Source of the DNA: Treponema sp. | GTDB lineage: Bacteria; Spirochaetota; Spirochaetia; Treponematales; Breznakiellaceae | Length of the DNA stretch: 43,850 nucleotides | Reading direction: 5' to 3' | NCBI GenBank assembly: GCA_031255285.1 | Contig: JAIRSU010000127.1 | Location: forward strand, 1 to 43,850 | Shown here: piece by piece, positions 41,718 through 43,850 of the stretch | Layout of the letters: each line of letters opens with the position of its first letter | Numbering within the stretch: position 1 is the stretch's first letter | Notes under the pieces: model-generated | Told to the model about the DNA's origin: nothing | The model's input: the letters and a program-made list of their open reading frames with translations, nothing else | Database searches by the model: none | Program-made: the position numbers and the translations under genes

Positions 41718-43112
41718 TTATCTCCCAAGGCTCCGCTTGATTTCGGTAATGCGCCATAGTCCCTTGTGAAGTGCGAGACTTATCTCATCAACGCGGGGCT
41801 GTTCTCCGGGAATGCGAGGGGAGTCCAGAGTTTCGTCATTAGGAGAAGGATTGAAAGCAGGCGCCCATAGTTTATACTCTGCTCTGAAAGAGACTTCTCC
41901 ATCCTCAACGCTTAAAGGTTTAACCTCGAGGTGGGATATGCCGAAAACGATGGCAGTCGTAGGCTGCGCACCATTCTCCAGCCATGTTTGTGCGGAAATA
42001 ATTGAAGGTGGTTTTCCTATTTCATAAGCCTGACGGACTTTGCTCAACACGAAGAGCTCGGTAACCATATCAATGTCATCCTTACCCGCCTTCTTTAAGA
42101 CACAGCCGTTCATAACGATATGGTCGAGATTTCCCATTGCGGTATAGTATGTCTCTACCACATGGAGGGGCGTCATTCCCTTTGTATTCGGCAGATTAGC
42201 GCGATCCTGAATCACGCTGCCAATGACAACAACGGCAATGACAACAGCCGCGACTGCCCCTATCACAATCCCTCTGTTTCTCTTAAAAAAACGCCGTATT
42301 CTCGTCAGTCGTTCTTGTTTTTTGCTGAATCTTGCCGACTCGACAGACAGATTTTTCGTTTCTTCCTCCGAAAGGGAGTGAATAAACGCATCAATAGATA
42401 AGAGAGCAGCGTCGTTTAAGAACGAAAAATCCTCTAAGCTAGGAAACGCTTGCGAGGAAGGGAGGAAGGTTCTCTGCAAGAGCGCATCTATCCTTCCATC
42501 AATACCTGGTCGGACGAAATGTATAGGGGAAAATACGCCCTCGCGTATATCCTGACGAAGTATATCCGCATCCACGGCCGGGAAGGCGTCATTACCAGAA
42601 AAGATGCGGTAGAGTATACAGGCAAAAGACCAGACAACCGCAGATTGACCGGTCAAATCAGGGTGAACGTAACGCATTATCTTATCAACAGTCTGTCCCT
42701 GTGCCTCAACATACCGAGCTACAAGCTGTTCCGGCAAGAACAGAAGCGCGTCGTTTGAACAGATAACTCCACAAGGAACGACGCTCACCGCCTTCTTCAC
42801 CTCAACAATGGTCTGATTCAGCAAGAGCAGTGCGTCCCACCAGAAACGGACTGCGTTCAGGGCTTCATCTGTCCCGCGTTCAAGGAGGATATCTAAAGGC
42901 TGCCCATTGAAATCTTTGCCCCATACGACCATATTCCCCTCCCTTTCCGCGACTCCTTCTATTTTCCATTTTTCAACCGATCCATTCCTCTTGACAATGA
43001 TCCCCTCCTGCATAACCAATCTTGAAAGCCCGGCTTGCGCGAAAGCCCTTTCTTTCAGTCCGGTATCAAAACACAAAACAGCTCTATTTTCAATCTCCCC
43101 ATGAATTTCCAT
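41718..43112 (-). CDS. Membrane-anchored protein with a degenerate protein-kinase-like domain
   Basis: This 464-residue protein has a cytoplasmic N-terminal part (1-270) with a kinase C-lobe-like stretch: MRYVHPDLTGQSAVVWSFACILYRIFSG, then FSPIHFVRPGIDGRIDALLQ, matching the subdomain IX to XI pattern of Ser/Thr kinases. The HRD and DFG catalytic motifs are not visible, so it looks like a pseudokinase. A basic stretch and one membrane helix (about 284-304) follow, then an extracytoplasmic domain of about 160 residues (THVVETYYTAMGNLDHI-like, ending ISLALHKGLWRITEIKRSL). The layout is like a kinase-based signalling receptor. It heads a probable operon with xseA. No Shine-Dalgarno sequence precedes the ATG. 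Confidence 0.7.
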   Translation of the reverse strand: MEIHGEIENRAVLCFDTGLKERAFAQAGLSRLVMQEGIIVKRNGSVEKWKIEGVAEREGNMVVWGKDFNGQPLDILLERGTDEALNAVRFWWDALLLLNQTIVEVKKAVSVVPCGVICSNDALLFLPEQLVARYVEAQGQTVDKIMRYVHPDLTGQSAVVWSFACILYRIFSGNDAFPAVDADILRQDIREGVFSPIHFVRPGIDGRIDALLQRTFLPSSQAFPSLEDFSFLNDAALLSIDAFIHSLSEEETKNLSVESARFSKKQERLTRIRRFFKRNRGIVIGAVAAVVIAVVVIGSVIQDRANLPNTKGMTPLHVVETYYTAMGNLDHIVMNGCVLKKAGKDDIDMVTELFVLSKVRQAYEIGKPPSIISAQTWLENGAQPTTAIVFGISHLEVKPLSVEDGEVSFRAEYKLWAPAFNPSPNDETLDSPRIPGEQPRVDEISLALHKGLWRITEIKRSLGR

Positions 43113-43691
43113 TTATTTAGTATGAACTATGGCTAGCTTTTTGTCAACAGGCAAGCGCAATCCATTAGGAAATGGCACGCTTTCCAAAACACTGAAGGCT
43201 GACAGCGTACCTACCTGCGCCTTCCTGCGAGTCGCCCGTTACCCAAAAAACGGGCGACGATCGGACTTGCAGCACTGGAGAGTGAACTCGAATCAACAAA
43301 TTTTTTGCCTGTTTCCTTTTATCGTTTCCCTGAAATACTCACTCGCCATACCCTGCCCTACCCTAAACAAAGACAGTGTTGTTTTTATACAGTCAATTAA
43401 AAAGCTGGTATTTCACAATGAGGATTCCGATTTAATAATCATCCATGCGGTTTATGATTGGTGGTTCTTGAATTAGATCAAATAATCGAACGATTTGAAA
43501 CGAATATCATGTGGAATCTGATTCAATCCACCGACAAATATAAAGTTTTTTCAAAACCTTCCCGGGAATTCCTGCTCCATTATCGAATGCTGAGTAGGAT
43601 GAATCATCCGGGGTTTGGGTTGTGAATAAACTGGAATCGGGCTTTAAATAATATGAGAACAATCCTGCCGCCAACAACGTTTTTGTTCATC
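43113..43691. other. Intergenic region with a decayed coding-like stretch
   Basis: About 580 bp without a convincing gene. On the plus strand two frames look coding near their junction: one ends SIKKLVFHNEDSDLIIIHAV...FLN at 43476, and another (43458-43625) reads LDQIIERFETNIMWNLIQST and ends SREFLLHYRMLSRMNHPGFG. They would join by a frameshift at about 43460-43475 and may be a remnant of one gene of unknown family. CGGGCGAC near 43250 and CGTCGCCCG-like repeats form only short stems. No promoter was identified with confidence. Confidence 0.35.
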
Positions 43692-43850
43692 TTATATCTT
43701 CTTCGCAAACGCCGCCGCCTCTTCAAGGTCCGCGGCATTGGGGCGTCCCTTGCGCATGACGGCAAACGCCCCCTTGCAGTGAAAATCCTCACGGGCGAGC
43801 GGGATGTTTTTCGCCGCAAGCAATGCGGCGACACGCGGACGCGCTGACTT
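43692..43850 (-). CDS. Flavodoxin, C-terminal part only (runs off the right edge)
   Basis: A minus-strand frame not listed in the ORF track gives 52 residues ending at TAA 43692: REDFHCKGAFAVMRKGRPNA followed by ADLEEAAAFAKKI. This is the typical C-terminus of flavodoxin-family proteins (FxCxGxF, then KGRPNAxDLxxAxxFA). Flavodoxins are FMN electron carriers. The N-terminal FMN-binding part lies outside the window. The composition is GC-richer than the preceding intergenic DNA, as expected for a gene. Confidence 0.85.
   Translation of the reverse strand, partial: KSARPRVAALLAAKNIPLAREDFHCKGAFAVMRKGRPNAADLEEAAAFAKKI

Noticed and set aside
43604-43834. 76-residue minus-strand ORF at the right end
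   Set aside because: The neighbouring frame encodes a clear flavodoxin C-terminus; this Arg-rich ORF is its shadow.

Overview
The window looks like a chromosomal segment of a host-associated bacterium, most probably a Treponema-like spirochaete. That guess rests on the gene neighbourhood (xseA beside a kinase-like membrane protein, LRR-AAA+ ATPase, tRNA-Arg, flavodoxin) and moderate base composition; no rRNA or other decisive marker is present, so treat it as tentative. Positions 1-35.7 kb form one large surface-polysaccharide locus. Positions 35.7-43.85 kb are ordinary housekeeping-type genes.

The locus consists of two divergent blocks facing away from each other around a 2-kb centre. The left block (minus strand, 22.19 kb down to and beyond base 1) reads, in transcription order: double GT2 glycosyltransferase, FrhB-pyruvyltransferase fusion, WavE-like transferase, CatB-type acetyltransferase, GDPD-like protein, HAD phosphatase, nucleotidyltransferase-like protein, cupin, nucleotidyltransferase, an ORF remnant, a 21-bp tandem repeat with a heptad-repeat ORF, GlfT2-like transferase, FAM3/ILEI-domain protein, YfhO, RmlA, RmlB, FdtB, a GtrB-like transferase, FdtC, two FdtA-like proteins around a short membrane protein, and the start of a GtrA-like flippase. 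It encodes a complete set for a dTDP-3-acetamido-3,6-dideoxyhexose (Fuc3NAc or Qui3NAc). The right block (plus strand, 24.15-35.70 kb) reads rfbF, rfbG, an SDR, an RmlC-like epimerase, a collapsed glf pseudogene, a DPM1-like GT2, GtrA, a small membrane protein, a GT-C protein, a DUF4422-GT8 fusion and a coiled-coil transferase. It makes a CDP-6-deoxyhexose instead. Almost all genes within a block overlap or abut (ATGA, GTGA, TAATG), so each block is probably one transcription unit.

The centre is the main discovery. A complete tyrosine recombinase gene (22765-23922) lies between two perfect 50-bp inverted repeats (22194-22243 and 24103-24152). Each repeat contains a recombination-site-like core: 12-bp palindromic arms around an asymmetric 5-bp spacer, the two spacers in opposite orientation. 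It also contains the leader and Shine-Dalgarno sequence of the first gene of each block. Just inside the left repeat is a strong sigma-70-type promoter (TTGACA, 17 bp, TAATCT) that fires outward into the left block; no comparable promoter was found inside the right repeat. The simplest reading is a self-encoded invertible promoter cassette that switches one promoter between two alternative polysaccharide operons, here caught left-ON/right-OFF.

A second layer of variation is suggested by two 11-nt poly-G tracts in the left block, one inside the acetyltransferase gene and one at the HAD/nucleotidyltransferase junction. The locus also holds decayed pieces (glf, an ORF remnant near 11.4 kb, an Rpn-like tail near 35.8 kb), as expected for a locus that recombines often.

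Beyond tRNA-Arg(CCU) at 35.9 kb the window holds an LRR-AAA+ ATPase with a rhomboid protease, then on the minus strand a flavodoxin 3' end, a kinase-like membrane protein, xseA, a DHH phosphoesterase and a PTS IIA(Ntr)-like protein. Several good promoters and one strong terminator are readable there.
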